Below are positions 13,558 through 13,724 of a DNA stretch of 13,724 bases, piece after piece. Under the pieces are notes generated by a model that did not search any database, was not told the DNA's origin, and saw only the letters and a list, made by a program, of their open reading frames with translations. The translations under genes and the position numbers were made by a program. Source of the DNA: Pseudomonadota bacterium (GTDB lineage Bacteria; Desulfobacterota; Desulfobacteria; Desulfobacterales; Desulfobacteraceae); NCBI GenBank assembly GCA_018816605.1, contig JAHIVS010000352.1:1-13724 (forward strand). The letters are read 5' to 3'. How positions within the stretch are numbered: the first letter of the stretch is position 1; every line of letters starts with the position of its first letter.

Positions 13558-13724
13558 TTATTCCAAATCTTTTCCGATATGATCGGCAGCATGGACCATA
13601 TGGTTAAAAAACAAAACCCTGCCAATCAGTTCCTGGACCGTCAGCAAAACCAGTATCAGTGCGGACAGGTCCGGCCGGGCAAAAACAAAGAACCCGGTCA
13701 TTACAATCAGCATGCCCCCCCGGA
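13558..13724 (-). CDS. C-terminal end of a DmsC-like membrane anchor subunit (partial)
   Basis: The minus-strand frame from the window edge to TAA at 13558-13560 is open for 55 codons. It reads two hydrophobic stretches ('GGMLIVMTGFFVFA' and 'LSALILVLLTVQELIGRVLFF') and ends 'NHMVHAADHIGKDLE'. The E-x-x-GR-x-LFF block before a short hydrophilic tail is typical of the last membrane helix of DMSO-reductase-type anchor subunits (DmsC). Such subunits hold a molybdenum enzyme on the membrane and take electrons from the quinone pool. The rest of the gene, and any catalytic subunits, lie beyond the window. Other polytopic membrane proteins cannot be excluded from so short a piece. The CBM9-like gene follows 5 nt downstream. 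Confidence 0.55.
   Translation of the reverse strand, partial: RGGMLIVMTGFFVFARPDLSALILVLLTVQELIGRVLFFNHMVHAADHIGKDLE

Noticed and set aside
1..13724. CRISPR array, tRNA, rRNA or replication origin
   Set aside because: No regularly spaced repeats, cloverleaf-like sequences, rRNA segments or clustered DnaA boxes were seen on reading through.

Overview
The window looks like chromosomal DNA of a sulfate-reducing Desulfobacterota bacterium, probably a Desulfobacteraceae relative. This is inferred from an Mvh-type hydrogenase with selenocysteine (Sec) codons, a PAS-rich hybrid kinase beside a sigma-54 activator, and a DMSO-reductase-type membrane anchor. There was no database access; family names come from motifs.

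Region 1 (1-2716): the end of an mvhD-mvhG-mvhA operon for a group 3c, F420-non-reducing [NiFe] hydrogenase, of the kind that feeds electrons to heterodisulfide reductase (Hdr). Both mvhD (UGA at 61-63) and mvhA (UGA at 2583-2585) have an in-frame UGA exactly where the family has a conserved Cys, and each is followed 22 nt later by a hairpin loop of the form NGGAN. Both are read here as selenoproteins, making MvhA a [NiFeSe]-type large subunit. A 12-bp hairpin terminator closes the operon.

Region 2 (2717-3951): a small membrane-anchored protein of unknown function, then an eroded stretch with the remnant of a DevB/HlyD-type membrane fusion protein, a doubtful minus-strand ORF and a possible sigma-70 promoter.

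Region 3 (3952-8039): a hybrid sensor kinase (PAS-PAS-HisKA-HATPase-REC), a sigma-54 enhancer-binding protein with no receiver domain, and on the minus strand an orphan transposase-type HTH protein.

Region 4 (8284-12845), the most interesting part: a sigma-54 promoter (GG-N10-GC, 8284-8299) precedes five co-directional genes. Two are paralogous proteins of unknown function. The others encode a secreted trypsin-like serine protease, a 64-residue peptide with a C-x-C-x-C-x2-C-x-C cluster, and a SPASM-domain radical SAM enzyme. The gene order, the ribosome binding sites and a strong hairpin between peptide and enzyme genes suggest an undescribed ribosomally made, radical-SAM-modified peptide (RiPP) system, possibly switched on by the nearby sigma-54 activator.

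Region 5 (12846-13724, minus strand): a CBM9-like protein just downstream of the C-terminal end of a DmsC-like membrane anchor that runs out of the window.
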